A stretch of 64,000 bases of DNA, taken from assembly GCA_964429235.1 (NCBI GenBank), contig CAYSAQ010000001.1:186001-250000 (forward strand), written 5' to 3'. Positions within the stretch are counted from its first letter, which is position 1; every line of letters begins with the position of its first letter. Position numbers and translations under genes: made by a program. This document shows positions 52,983 through 61,525 of this stretch, in pieces. This stretch comes from CAYSAQ01 sp964429235 (GTDB taxonomy: Bacteria; Margulisbacteria; Riflemargulisbacteria; GWF2-35-9; DYQY01). The notes under the pieces were generated by a model. It was not told the DNA's origin and searched no databases. It worked only from the letters and a program-made list of their open reading frames with translations.

Positions 52983-53772
52983 CTGCTTTGTTAAACTTAC
53001 CGCTCCAATTTAGCTTGTTACGAAGCCCCTTAATGAAGCTATATTTGTCAAACCTAATAAACCTAACCTTTTTCTTAGAAAATTCTACCTGAACATCTAA
53101 ATCATCAACCTTTACTTCTGGTCTTCCATCAACAGAAAAAGCACAATTATTTTCAGTGGATACTACTTTTATTTTATCTTTTGCAGACACTACCAATGGA
53201 CGTATAGTAAGACTATGCGAACACACTGGCGTGATAATTATCGCCTCTGTATCAGGAAAAATAATTGGACCACCTGCTGATAGATTATATGCCGTTGAAC
53301 CAGTAGAACTAGACACAATTACGCCATCAGTTTTATAAGATGATAAGAAATTATCATTCAAGTAAACATCAAGATCTACAAGTTTAAAGGCATCACCTTT
53401 TATCACAACTTCATTTAAACAAAGATACACGTTATCATCACTCTTAACACTAAGTAAATTGCGATCATCATAAAAGAATTCTTCATTTTTAATCTTGTCT
53501 AATGCTTTAGCTAAACCGTTAAGTCCTACCTCTGCAAGAAACCCAAGATAGCCTCTGCTTACACATAACATAGGGGCGTTCATCTCTCGTGATAGCTCTG
53601 CTGCCTGTAAGATAGTACCATCACCACCAAGGACTAAAATTATATCTACCTTTTCCGGAATAGTACTGATATCTAGAAACTCAAACCCTGCCGAGTTCAC
53701 GATTTCTTTTATCTGCTCTACATCTTTTTGTAAGTGAGCCTTGCTATTCTTTCTAAATAAGCCTATTTTCAT
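52966..53772 (-). CDS. nadK: NAD kinase
   Basis: 268 residues from ATG 53772 (MKIGLFRKNSK), which has AAAGGA upstream; the open frame runs 13 codons further, but that part overlaps the upstream gene. It makes NADP from NAD. Motifs: ILVLGGDGTILQAAELS (GGDGT), NEVVIKGDAFKLVDLDVYL, TDGVIVSSSTGSTAYNLSAGGPII, TPVCSHSLTIRPLVVS. The start overlaps the preceding methyltransferase stop as ATGA. It forms an operon with recN downstream. Confidence 0.94.
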   Translation of the reverse strand: MKIGLFRKNSKAHLQKDVEQIKEIVNSAGFEFLDISTIPEKVDIILVLGGDGTILQAAELSREMNAPMLCVSRGYLGFLAEVGLNGLAKALDKIKNEEFFYDDRNLLSVKSDDNVYLCLNEVVIKGDAFKLVDLDVYLNDNFLSSYKTDGVIVSSSTGSTAYNLSAGGPIIFPDTEAIIITPVCSHSLTIRPLVVSAKDKIKVVSTENNCAFSVDGRPEVKVDDLDVQVEFSKKKVRFIRFDKYSFIKGLRNKLNWSGKFNKADDQDS

Positions 53773-54416
53773 TTTATTTTCCTTTGAAAAAACGCTGTAG
53801 ATTTGCCCCAAGAAGTAAGGATATTTTTAGTCGCAAGTTGTTCAAAACTCTCTGACTCTATTGGATAAGAAAGAGTTACAATAATTGCCCCTTTCATAAC
53901 CTCTTTTTCTAACTTCTGTATCAATCGCTTTTCCGTATCATTCTTGAAGGTTGTCCAAGTAATAAAAATTATACCATAACCATCGAACTCTGAATTAAAC
54001 ATATCATCGCCGACAACCATGATGTCTCTTTTATTTACAAGCGTCTTCATGAACATCATGCGATCCACGAATCGCTTATTCATCTCCATGCCACAGACCG
54101 GCCTGCGATGAAGTATGCTCACTAAAAACAGGCCTCTTCCATCGCCACACCCTGCATCACAGAATGCTAAAGGATAATCGCTTTGCTGATAAAAGTATTT
54201 TCTGGCTTTTTTAAAAATAGAATTAAAACTGAATAATGGAGTATAGCCAAATACATAATCATCTTGTGCGCCTTTATCTGCATAATGATATGGAGAAAAG
54301 AAAAAATACTCGAATTGGAAAAAGATATAAAAACGCCATAGCCTAGGATGCATAAATACAAATAAAAGCTCTAGAAATGAAATAAATAGAATCCAGATAG
54401 TTGCTAAAAGTCTCAT
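53769..54416 (-). CDS. Membrane-anchored class I methyltransferase-like protein
   Basis: 215 residues. An N-terminal hydrophobic helix (LLATIWILFISFLELLFVFM) followed by aromatic residues anchors it to the membrane. The SAM-binding motif I reads AFCDAGCGDGRGLFLVSIL, followed by CGMEMNKRFVDRM (motif II acid) and IMVVGDDMF. Such proteins with this Tyr/Phe-rich lead have unknown targets. It overlaps nadK by 4 bp downstream and the DUF559 gene by 1 bp upstream. Confidence 0.78.
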   Translation of the reverse strand: MRLLATIWILFISFLELLFVFMHPRLWRFYIFFQFEYFFFSPYHYADKGAQDDYVFGYTPLFSFNSIFKKARKYFYQQSDYPLAFCDAGCGDGRGLFLVSILHRRPVCGMEMNKRFVDRMMFMKTLVNKRDIMVVGDDMFNSEFDGYGIIFITWTTFKNDTEKRLIQKLEKEVMKGAIIVTLSYPIESESFEQLATKNILTSWGKSTAFFQRKIK

Positions 54417-54868
54417 TATGCTCCCTCAGTCTCTCCGCTTAAGGCGGATTCGCCAGCTCCCTCATCGAGGGAGCCATTTAAACACTCTCTAATCATATCT
54501 TCAATATACACACATACTTTCTGAAAATCACCATTAATGTCTTTATTAGAAACTCTAATTGCAGATAATCCATATGCATTTAATATCTCCGTACGAATAT
54601 TATCATATCCCATTCTATCTTCTGTATAGTGATGGCTTCCATCTACTTCTATTACTAGTTTAAGTTTTGAGCAATAAAAATCAACAATATAGTTATCAAT
54701 CGCTCTCTGTCTAATAAACTTAAAACTTAAACATTTTAAAAAATTATACCAAAGCATCTTCTCTTCCTTAGTCATATTCTTCCTGAGTTCTTTTGCTCGT
54801 TCAGTCATTCTAGGATTATATGGCAATCTTCCCCTTATTTGGATTGTTAAGCTCTCTGATTTAATCAT
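54416..54868 (-). CDS. DUF559/Vsr-like endonuclease domain protein
   Basis: 150 residues from ATG 54868. Conserved DUF559 blocks: NPRMTERAKELRKNMTKEE, LWYNFLKCLSFKFIRQRAI, YIVDFYCSKLKLVIEVDGSHH and NIRTEILNAYGLSAIRVSN. These match the PD-(D/E)XK-type Vsr fold (D in VDFYC, E in IEVDG). The frame opens further upstream through a palindromic repeat; ATG 54868 has a perfect TATAAT six nt upstream and avoids the repeat. The last 19 codons (GSLDEGAGESALSGETEGA) come from a second repeat copy, so the repeat supplies the C-terminus. DUF559 genes are often found beside such repeats (family knowledge); mobility is inferred. Confidence 0.85.
   Translation of the reverse strand: MIKSESLTIQIRGRLPYNPRMTERAKELRKNMTKEEKMLWYNFLKCLSFKFIRQRAIDNYIVDFYCSKLKLVIEVDGSHHYTEDRMGYDNIRTEILNAYGLSAIRVSNKDINGDFQKVCVYIEDMIRECLNGSLDEGAGESALSGETEGA
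54420..54475. repeat. Palindromic repeat A, copy 1 (inside the DUF559 gene 3' end)
   Basis: Layout: GCTCCCTCAGTC, then a hairpin around TCCGCTTAAGGCGGA, then GCTCCCTC-ATC-GAGGGAGC. It encodes the C-terminus of the DUF559 protein on the minus strand. Confidence 0.85.
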
Positions 54869-54874
54869 ATAGCT

Positions 54875-54880
54875 ATTATA
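54875..54880 (-). promoter_or_regulatory. -10 element, probably leaderless start (DUF559 gene)
   Basis: On the minus strand TATAAT, six nt (AGCTAT), then ATG at 54868. No ribosome site. The -35 position falls within the palindromic repeat and does not match consensus. Confidence 0.5.
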
Positions 54881-54887
54881 GCTTATT

Positions 54888-54935
54888 GGCTCCCTCAGTC
54901 TCGTTACACTCGACAGCTCCCTCATCGAGGGAGCC
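54888..54935. repeat. Palindromic repeat A, copy 2 (upstream of the DUF559 start)
   Basis: Same orientation and arms as copy 1 (GGCTCCCTCAGTC, middle hairpin, GCTCCCTC-ATC-GAGGGAGCC), but the middle hairpin is different: CTCGTTACACTCGA. Confidence 0.85.
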
Positions 54936-54999
54936 TTGAATCGAACATATAACTCAACTGACATGTATCTTCTTTTCGCAATCAAATAACTTACTTAGT

Positions 55000-55046
55000 G
55001 GCTCCCTCGATGAGGGAGCTGTCCGCCTTAGGCGGACTGAGGGAGC
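55000..55046. repeat. Palindromic repeat A, copy 3 (inverted)
   Basis: GGCTCCCTC-GAT-GAGGGAGC, then the hairpin GTCCGCCTTAGGCGGAC, then TGAGGGAGC. It is the reverse complement of copy 1 with a few changes, so copies 1 and 3 bracket the DUF559 gene as inverted terminal repeats. Confidence 0.85.
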
Positions 55047-55127
55047 AGGGAGTTTGCACTTGCTCTTGAAACGTCTAAGATGTACAATAAATATACGCAA
55101 TTAACAAGCTGAAAGGAGCTGAAAAAC

Positions 55128-55394
55128 ATGAGTAATAGTTCACATAACAATACATATTTTTTACTAGGAGGGCTTATTGGTGCTGGAATAGCATTATTAT
55201 TAGCTCCTAAAACTGGAAAAGAAACAAGAGAAATGATTAAGAAAACTATTGATGAGAATCAAGACACTATTGAGAAAACCAAAGAAACTGCTGAAGATTT
55301 GATTGAAAAAACAAAGTCTCAAATTGAAACATTAATAGAAAACGTTTCCGATAGCATTAATGAGAAAATTGATAACGTAAACAAGGAGAGCTAA
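55128..55394 (+). CDS. YtxH-family protein
   Basis: 88 residues. One N-terminal membrane helix with the YtxH motif FLLGGLIGAGIALLLAPKTGKETREMIKK, then a Lys/Glu-rich amphipathic tail of heptads (ETAEDLIEKTKSQIETLIENV). In Firmicutes the family is a stress-linked cell-envelope protein of unknown role. AAAGGAG precedes the ATG. The next gene starts 2 nt after the stop. Confidence 0.88.
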   Translation: MSNSSHNNTYFLLGGLIGAGIALLLAPKTGKETREMIKKTIDENQDTIEKTKETAEDLIEKTKSQIETLIENVSDSINEKIDNVNKES

Positions 55395-55395
55395 G

Positions 55396-55611
55396 ATGGA
55401 ATTCGCAGCACTACTTACACAGTTAATCGTAAATGGCTTACTTATTATCTTTATCCTAATGCTAATAATACTTGCTATAGCAAGTATTAAATGTGTTAAC
55501 CAATGGAGAAAAGTCGCACAGAATGTTTCTGATATTCATTTCTGGATAAGTCTATTTAGAAAAACTCCTTCAGGATTTTTTAATAGAAAGAAGAAGACTA
55601 GAACAGAATGA
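55396..55611 (+). CDS. Small single-helix membrane protein (DUF948-like)
   Basis: 71 residues. One N-terminal hydrophobic helix (LIVNGLLIIFILMLIILAIASI), then a basic region (RKTPSGFFNRKKKTRTE). It resembles the short YtxG/DUF948 proteins that accompany YtxH, but is too short to be sure. AGGAG upstream. Its stop overlaps the alaS start codon (ATGA), so the three genes are one unit. Confidence 0.72.
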   Translation: MEFAALLTQLIVNGLLIIFILMLIILAIASIKCVNQWRKVAQNVSDIHFWISLFRKTPSGFFNRKKKTRTE

Positions 55612-57929
55612 TGAAAGCCTCCGAAATTAGGCAAAAGTACCTAGATTATTTTAAAAGCAAAGCACACAAGTTTCAAGAAAGTGCTTCGTTAGTTCCTGAT
55701 GACCCAACAATGCTATTAACAATAGCGGGAATGGTTCCATTTAAACCATATTTCTTAGGCAAAAAAGATGCTCCTTTTACAAGAGCTACTTCTTGTCAGA
55801 AATGTATCAGAACAAATGACTTAGATAATGTTGGCAAAACTCCTCGTCATCATACATTTTTCGAGATGCTTGGTAATTTCTCGTTTGGAGATTATTTTAA
55901 GAAAGAAGCTATTGGCTATGCATGGGATTTCCTTACAGAAGTTTTAAGTCTGGATAAAGATAAACTATATATCTCAGTATTCACTGATGATGATGAAGCA
56001 ATCAAATACTGGAAATCAGAAACAGATGTTGCTGATAACCGTATTGTTAAACTTGGAGAAGAACATAACTTCTGGAAAGCTGGACCTACTGGGCCATGTG
56101 GACCATGTTCTGAAATATATTACGATACTGGCGAAGATGCAAACTGCCCAGATAAAGCTAATTGCGCTCCTGGTTGTGACTGTAACAGATTCCTAGAAAT
56201 ATGGAATTTAGTATTCATGCAATATGATAGAGATGACGCTGGAAAACTATCACCTCTTCCAAAACAAAACATTGATACCGGAATGGGACTAGAAAGAATC
56301 ACTACTGTTATTCAAAATGCAGAATCAAACTTTGATACGGATCTGTTTACTCCTGTAATAGCTAAAATTAAATCTTTAGCAAAAGAAGATAACAAAGAAT
56401 CTATGCAAGTGATTGCAGACCATATAAGAGCTATTACATTTTTAATAGCAGATAATGTATTCCCTGGTAATGAAGGTAGAGGCTATGTTCTGAAAAAGAT
56501 TCTTAGAAGAGCTATACTTCATGGTAAAAATATAGGCATAGAATCACCATTTATGAATAAACTATCAGATAAGATTATCCAAGAATATGGAGATTTCTAT
56601 AAAGAACTAAAAAATAACAGCAAGATAATAAAAGAAGTAATAGATACTGAAGAGAAAAACTTCTCCAAGACTCTTGGCACTGGATTGCAATTACTAGAAG
56701 ACGTAATAAAGGCAAACAATGCTATATCTGGCGAACATGCGTTCAAACTATTTGATACTTATGGATTCCCATTAGAACTAACCCAAGATATCGCTAGGGA
56801 AAAGAACGTTAAGATAGATGTTGTTGGTTTCCAAAAGCTTATGACTCTGCAAAAAGAAAGATCTAGAGAAAACTCACTTTTCTATAAAGATGGAGAGAAG
56901 CCTGTTGGTGGAGAAGCAATAATTGCTGAAAATGATAAAGAAAAAAATGAGATGGCCAGAAACCACAGTGCTACTCACCTACTTCAAGATGCACTTAAGA
57001 AAGTACTAGGAACTCATGTTTCTCAGGCTGGATCAATGGTATCTCCTGATAGACTTAGATTTGATTTCACTACACCAAAGGCACTTACTGAGGAACAAAT
57101 AGCTGAAGCAGAAAGATTAACTAATAAAGCTATCTTAGAAAACCATATAGTAAATATTTGTAGCCAAAGCTATCAAGAAGCAATTGATGGTGGAGCTGTT
57201 GCCTTGTTTACTGAAAAGTATGGAGATGATGTACGAGTTGTTACTATGGGTGACTCGAAAGAGCTTTGCGGTGGTACTCACGTAGAACGTACTGGTGATA
57301 TTGGATTACTGAAAATTGTTTCTGAATCTTCTATCAGTAGTGGAATCAGAAGAGTCGAAGCACTCACAGGAAGCTACGCACTTGAATATCTAAACAACAA
57401 CTTAAAAGTAGTTAAGACACTTTCTGCTAAATACAAAATTCCTACTAACGAGATTGAAACAAAGATAAATGATTTGCAATCGGAGCTTGATGAACTTAAG
57501 AAGCAAAACTCTAAAATAATGGAAGATATACTTGTTCAAAAGATTCTTGATAGCAAAACTTCAGAGAAATTAGATATTGATTCATTAACAGCATTTGTTT
57601 CTCAAATAGATATCAATGAAGACATCAAAATTGATTTAAAAGGTGTCGCTAATAAGGTTCAAAATAAAATTAAAGGAACTGTTTGTATCTTTATAAATAA
57701 CAAAGCTACTAAACGTATACAACTGATAGTAAAAACTGAACCAACAGTTTCTGCTAATAGGTTTAGTGCTGGTGCCATGATTAAAGAGATTGCTCCGATA
57801 ATGGGTGGTAAAGGTGGCGGAAAGCCTGACCTTGCACAAGGTTCTGGCAGTCTACCTGAAAAGCTAAATGAGGCTAAAGAAAAAGCTATAAGCTATCTTA
57901 AATATAGTCTTGGCGCAAATGTTTGTTAG
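55608..57929 (+). CDS. alaS: Alanyl-tRNA synthetase lacking part of the editing domain
   Basis: 773 residues against about 875 in E. coli. The class II catalytic core is complete (IRQKYLDYFKSKAHKF, ATSCQKCIRTNDLDNVGKT, HHTFFEMLGNFSFGDYFKKEAI, GPCGPCSEIYYD, NIDTGMGLERI). The editing zinc ligands are HSATH (H453, H457) and CGGTH (C554, H558), with normal spacing between them. However, about 110 residues usually found just before HxxxH are gone: the barrel with TPFYAESGGQ-type motif is replaced by KDGEKPVGGEAIIAENDKEK. The C-terminal coiled-coil and DHHA1 domain (GGKGGGKPDLAQGSG) are present. Confidence 0.96.
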   Translation: MMKASEIRQKYLDYFKSKAHKFQESASLVPDDPTMLLTIAGMVPFKPYFLGKKDAPFTRATSCQKCIRTNDLDNVGKTPRHHTFFEMLGNFSFGDYFKKEAIGYAWDFLTEVLSLDKDKLYISVFTDDDEAIKYWKSETDVADNRIVKLGEEHNFWKAGPTGPCGPCSEIYYDTGEDANCPDKANCAPGCDCNRFLEIWNLVFMQYDRDDAGKLSPLPKQNIDTGMGLERITTVIQNAESNFDTDLFTPVIAKIKSLAKEDNKESMQVIADHIRAITFLIADNVFPGNEGRGYVLKKILRRAILHGKNIGIESPFMNKLSDKIIQEYGDFYKELKNNSKIIKEVIDTEEKNFSKTLGTGLQLLEDVIKANNAISGEHAFKLFDTYGFPLELTQDIAREKNVKIDVVGFQKLMTLQKERSRENSLFYKDGEKPVGGEAIIAENDKEKNEMARNHSATHLLQDALKKVLGTHVSQAGSMVSPDRLRFDFTTPKALTEEQIAEAERLTNKAILENHIVNICSQSYQEAIDGGAVALFTEKYGDDVRVVTMGDSKELCGGTHVERTGDIGLLKIVSESSISSGIRRVEALTGSYALEYLNNNLKVVKTLSAKYKIPTNEIETKINDLQSELDELKKQNSKIMEDILVQKILDSKTSEKLDIDSLTAFVSQIDINEDIKIDLKGVANKVQNKIKGTVCIFINNKATKRIQLIVKTEPTVSANRFSAGAMIKEIAPIMGGKGGGKPDLAQGSGSLPEKLNEAKEKAISYLKYSLGANVC

Positions 57930-57937
57930 AAATAAAA

Positions 57938-57980
57938 CCCCGTCAGCTTAATGCTGACACCCCCTTTGATAAAGGGGGCT
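57938..57980. repeat. Palindromic repeat B between alaS and ruvX
   Basis: Hairpin GTCAGC-TTAAT-GCTGAC followed by CCCCCTTT-GAT-AAAGGGGG. Same plan as repeat A (two hairpins, GAT at one centre) with different arms. It may act as a transcript end or processing site. Confidence 0.8.
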
Positions 57981-57996
57981 AAAAAGGAAAATAATA

Positions 57997-58395
57997 ATGA
58001 AGATATTGGGATTAGATTTCGGAACAAAATATATAGGCATAGCAATGTCGGACCCATTCCAGTCTATAGCTTTCCCATTTGGTAAAATAGAAAACGCAAA
58101 AGGTATAGCTAAAGTAAAAGAGCTTCTAGCAGAAGAGCAGATAGAATCTATCGTATTAGGTTTGCCACGTGCACTTAAAGGTAATGAAACTGCAATGACG
58201 CAGCTGGTTAAAGAATTTAGAGATAAACTAGAGCCAGAAGTAGATGTTCCTATACATTTCCAAGATGAAAGACTAACTTCTTGTTTTGTGGGCAAACAGC
58301 TAACTGCTGCTGGTGTTAACCAGAAAAAACAACGACAAATCAAAGATGCTTTAGAGGCTACTCAGATACTACAAAGCTATTTGGATAAGTTTTAG
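57997..58395 (+). CDS. ruvX: RuvX/YqgF-family Holliday-junction-resolvase-like nuclease
   Basis: 132 residues, normal length. RNase H-fold motifs: KILGLDFGTKYIGIAMSDPF, ESIVLGLPRALKGNETAMTQLVKEFRDKL, VDVPIHFQDERLTSCF and NQKKQRQIKDALEATQILQSYLD. The family processes 16S rRNA ends and resembles RuvC. It follows alaS as in Firmicutes, but mltG is displaced by an insertion. The 3' end (58350-58397) recurs exactly at 60898-60945, and a diverged C-terminal half lies at 61526-61735. Confidence 0.93.
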   Translation: MKILGLDFGTKYIGIAMSDPFQSIAFPFGKIENAKGIAKVKELLAEEQIESIVLGLPRALKGNETAMTQLVKEFRDKLEPEVDVPIHFQDERLTSCFVGKQLTAAGVNQKKQRQIKDALEATQILQSYLDKF

Positions 58396-58397
58396 TC
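58350..58397. repeat. 48-bp direct repeat, copy 1 (ruvX 3' end)
   Basis: Runs from TTTAGAGGCTACTC to GATAAGTTTTAGTC, covering the last 15 codons and stop of ruvX. It is identical to 60898-60945. The antisense helicase gene ends within it (GAC TAA). Confidence 0.9.
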
Positions 58398-60813
58398 TTT
58401 TAGTTTTCTACCTAGGATTTTAGCAACTGCTTCTAAGTTCGTTTTATCTGTTGTCCATACTGGCTTCCCTAACCCTTTAGTTGCGTTATAAAACTCTACT
58501 CCTTCATAAACTAAATTATTCTCACTCTTATCTTCTTTTGCTTCCCATGCTACATCTAACAATTCATTTANNNNNNNNNNNNNNNNNNNNNNNNNNNNNN
58601 NNNNNNNNNNNNNNNNNNNNNNNNNNNNNNNNNNNNNNNNNNNNNNNNNNNNNNNNNNNNNNNNNNNNNNATGGATGCCCTTGCCCCTTGGTTGATTTAT
58701 AAAACTCTACTCCTTCATAAACTAAATTATTCTCACTCTTATCTTCTTTTGCTTCCCATTCTACATCTAACAATTCATTTAAAACCTTATAGTTTTTATA
58801 GGAGTTACCAGCTATCTGCTTAAACTCTGCATCTTCCTTAGTTATTCCCATCATTGTAGTCTTATCAAAAACTCGTATTTCAAATATATACAAAGTCTTT
58901 CCTAAAATATTTGCTACTGCTTCTAAATTAGTTTTATCTGTTGTCCATTTATCGGAAACAGCACCTATAATTTTTGTCTTATAAAACTCTACTCCTTCAT
59001 AAACTAACATATTTTCACGCTTATCTTCTTTTACTTCCCATGCTGCATCTAATAATTCTTTTAAAACCTTAAAGTTTTCATAGCAGTCTCCATATATCTG
59101 CTTAAACTCTGCATCTTCCTTAGTTATTCCCATCATTGTATCTTCATCAAAATCTAGTATATCTATTCCCCCAAATATCTCTACTAAATCAATATCCACA
59201 ATATCTACTAAATCAATATTTATTAATTCAAGACCATTATCTAGTACGTCACCATCATCTGTCACAGGGTCAGTCCCATCTGGTATATCATGAATCTTAG
59301 GAATAAATATCTTCTCATGAAATATTGCTGTACTATACATCCCCATATTGTCGACAAAATCTATTATGAGGGCACTTTGTTTACCCGTGTCTTCACTTTT
59401 TCTGGCAAGTCTTCCTATCTGCTGCATATAAATTGTTTTACTTCTTGTTGGTCTTGCCATAAGGGCCACTTCCATTGCAGGAAAGTCGAACCCCTCGTTT
59501 AATATATTAATCGAAACTAACATTTGCAACTTTCCTTCTTTACTATGCAAAAAGAGCTCTTCTCTTATCTGCTTTTCAAATTTTATTAAACTCTCTGGCA
59601 ATTGTAGTTCTATACTATATACATCTACTTCATTACCCAACGAAAATCTATCTTTATCAAGAACAGCAGATAATACTAAATTGTTTCTAATCTCTAATGA
59701 AATCTTTGCGCTTATTCCTTTATATTTAGAGAATGCATGAGAACATAATGACCCTTTATATCTTCCAAGTACATACTCTCTTGTCTTCTTACCCATACCT
59801 CCATAAAGCATCTCTGCTCTTACTCCATTTTCTTTATATAATTTAACTAAATCTTTAGCATGTGCAACATTCATAGCATATGTTACTGCAGGCGCTTTTG
59901 CTTTTTGTTCAAAATCTATAGCACCCTGACCAATTCTGGAGTAATGTCCTTTTTGCTCTTTAAGGTTAAGATAAGTATCAACTACAAGCTGATCCCTCTT
60001 CAGCTGACCATCTTCACCAAATTTCTTCCACAATGCTGAAAGCGTATAGTCACCTTTTTGTTTTTCATCAGAATCAACTGTAATTTCTGTATCTACACGA
60101 TGAAAATACATTGTAGATAAATGCCCCATATTTACCATATCAACTAAGTTAAGATCCACTACAATCTCTTCAAATAACCTCTCAACATTATAACTATCAC
60201 TGAACCTTTGAGGGGTAGCCGTAAGGCCAACTATGAATGCATCTTTATACTTTTCTATTATTCTCATATAAGAATCTGCGTAAGAGTGATGGGCTTCATC
60301 TATAACTATATAATCGAAATCTCCTTTCACTCTATCTAAATTATCTCCATAACTCATTTTCTGTACTGAAGCTACGAGGATTCCCTCATCATATGATTTT
60401 GGAGTTGTGGAAATCTTTAGTTGTTCACCAACGCTTTTCTCCTCAAGTCCTAAACTCAAGGCTAATTCTTTAATTCTTGCTTCTTCAAAATCTTCTGAAA
60501 CTGTATCAATTTTTCCTTGAATATCTTCTTCAGCTTGATCTAAAAGCTCTTTAGTATGTGCTAGCCAAAGTATTCTTGGCTTGCGCCCATTCTCTTTTTC
60601 AAATTGTTTTGAAAATATCATCATATCCATTGTGGCTATTGTAGTTTTGCCACCACCAGTAGCAAGTTTTACTAATGCTCGTTTGCCACCATTGCTCCGT
60701 ACTTTTGTTAAATTTTGTAGTGTATCTGCCTGATATTGACGGTATTCTTTACCATTTCTAAGCTTATCATAAGCTTTCCTAATTCCATCTGATATGATTT
60801 TAAAAAATAACAT
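58392..60813 (-). CDS. SF2 DEAD/DEAH helicase with tandem C-terminal repeats (assembly gap inside)
   Basis: Superfamily 2 helicase: VKLATGGGKTTIATMDM (Walker A), YIVIDEAHHSYADSY (DEAH), FIVGLTATPQRFSD (motif III), and QQIGRLARKSEDTGKQ (motif VI). From residue about 559 a 94-residue unit is repeated (MMGITKEDAEFKQI ... ELLDAAWEVKEDKRENMLVYEGVEFYK ... WTTDKTNLEAVANILGKTLY): copies at 560 and 654, and a third partial copy after 100 N. The last part (58392-58570) is out of frame with the rest if the N length is taken literally, so the gap is a placeholder. GGGGG five nt before the ATG. Likely an accessory gene, perhaps defence-related; the repeat domain is unrecognised. Confidence 0.85.
58571..58670. 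other. Assembly gap of 100 N
   Basis: A run of exactly 100 N inside the repeated 3' part of the helicase gene. The 80 bp on each side are nearly identical, which explains why assembly failed. The true length is unknown. Confidence 0.98.
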
Positions 60814-60897
60814 TGTTACCCCCAGTAAAAAATACTTTATATATTAATATATCGATAAAATATATATTTCTTCCCAAAAAATGTTATGTGAAGATGA

Positions 60898-60945
60898 TTT
60901 AGAGGCTACTCAGATACTACAAAGCTATTTGGATAAGTTTTAGTC
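60898..60945. repeat. 48-bp direct repeat, copy 2 (ruvX 3' end copy)
   Basis: Exact copy of the ruvX 3' end, 2,548 bp after copy 1, lying between the helicase and ORF6N genes. The ORF6N gene ends inside it (GAC TAA), just as the helicase gene ends inside copy 1. Confidence 0.9.
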
Positions 60946-61449
60946 AGATATAAATCCTATTCTTTTATTAGTTTTATCTGGCTTAATTAGCAATTGATCA
61001 ATAATCTCAAAAACTATCTTAAAATTAGAGTCATACCTTTTCTCAATCCCTTTAATCATCTCAAACAACTCTTTATGACTTTTCATAAACTCTCTTAATT
61101 TAGTAAATGTCCTTATTATCTGAATATTTATTTGTATTGCTCTTTTACTATTTAAAACACTTGAAAGCATAGCTACTCCTTGTTCAGTAAAAGCATACGG
61201 GAGTCTTCTCATTCCCATCTTCTTCGAATTGGACATCACAAATTGTGATAACCAATTCTTAAATTCTTCGTCATTCAATTGAAACATAAAATCATCTGGA
61301 AACCTCTCTATATTTCTTTTTACTGCCTGATTTAATACTCTAGTTTCTACCTGATAAAGTTCAGCTAAGGATTTATCCATCATAACTTTCTGACCTCTAA
61401 TTACATAAATCTTTGACTCGATTAACTCATTTGGCACTATATTATTCAT
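60940..61449 (-). CDS. ORF6N-domain DNA-binding protein (phage antirepressor-like)
   Basis: 169 residues. The ORF6N domain fills the first 110: IYVIRGQKVMMDKSLAELYQVETRVLNQAVKRNIERFPDDFMFQLNDEEF, then RRLPYAFTEQGVAMLSSVLNSKRAIQINIQIIRTFTKLREF. It is related to KilA-N proteins of phages and mobile elements. The C-terminus is charged and helical. No ribosome site; TATTAT lies seven nt before the ATG, so it may be leaderless. It is antisense to ruvX and part of the inserted block. Confidence 0.88.
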   Translation of the reverse strand: MNNIVPNELIESKIYVIRGQKVMMDKSLAELYQVETRVLNQAVKRNIERFPDDFMFQLNDEEFKNWLSQFVMSNSKKMGMRRLPYAFTEQGVAMLSSVLNSKRAIQINIQIIRTFTKLREFMKSHKELFEMIKGIEKRYDSNFKIVFEIIDQLLIKPDKTNKRIGFISD

Positions 61450-61525
61450 AATAAATATAATAACTTAGAAGATAATCAAGGTCAATAATCTATATCGGCT
61501 AAATAATAACGTCAATTTCTATTAA

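Noticed and set aside
54869..54985. 39-residue N-terminal extension of the DUF559 protein
   Set aside because: It is translated from palindromic repeat copy 2 and has no homology; the ATG at 54868 has a better start context.
58481..58702. Plus-strand frame across the N gap
   Set aside because: It is a shadow of the antisense helicase gene with N translated as X.
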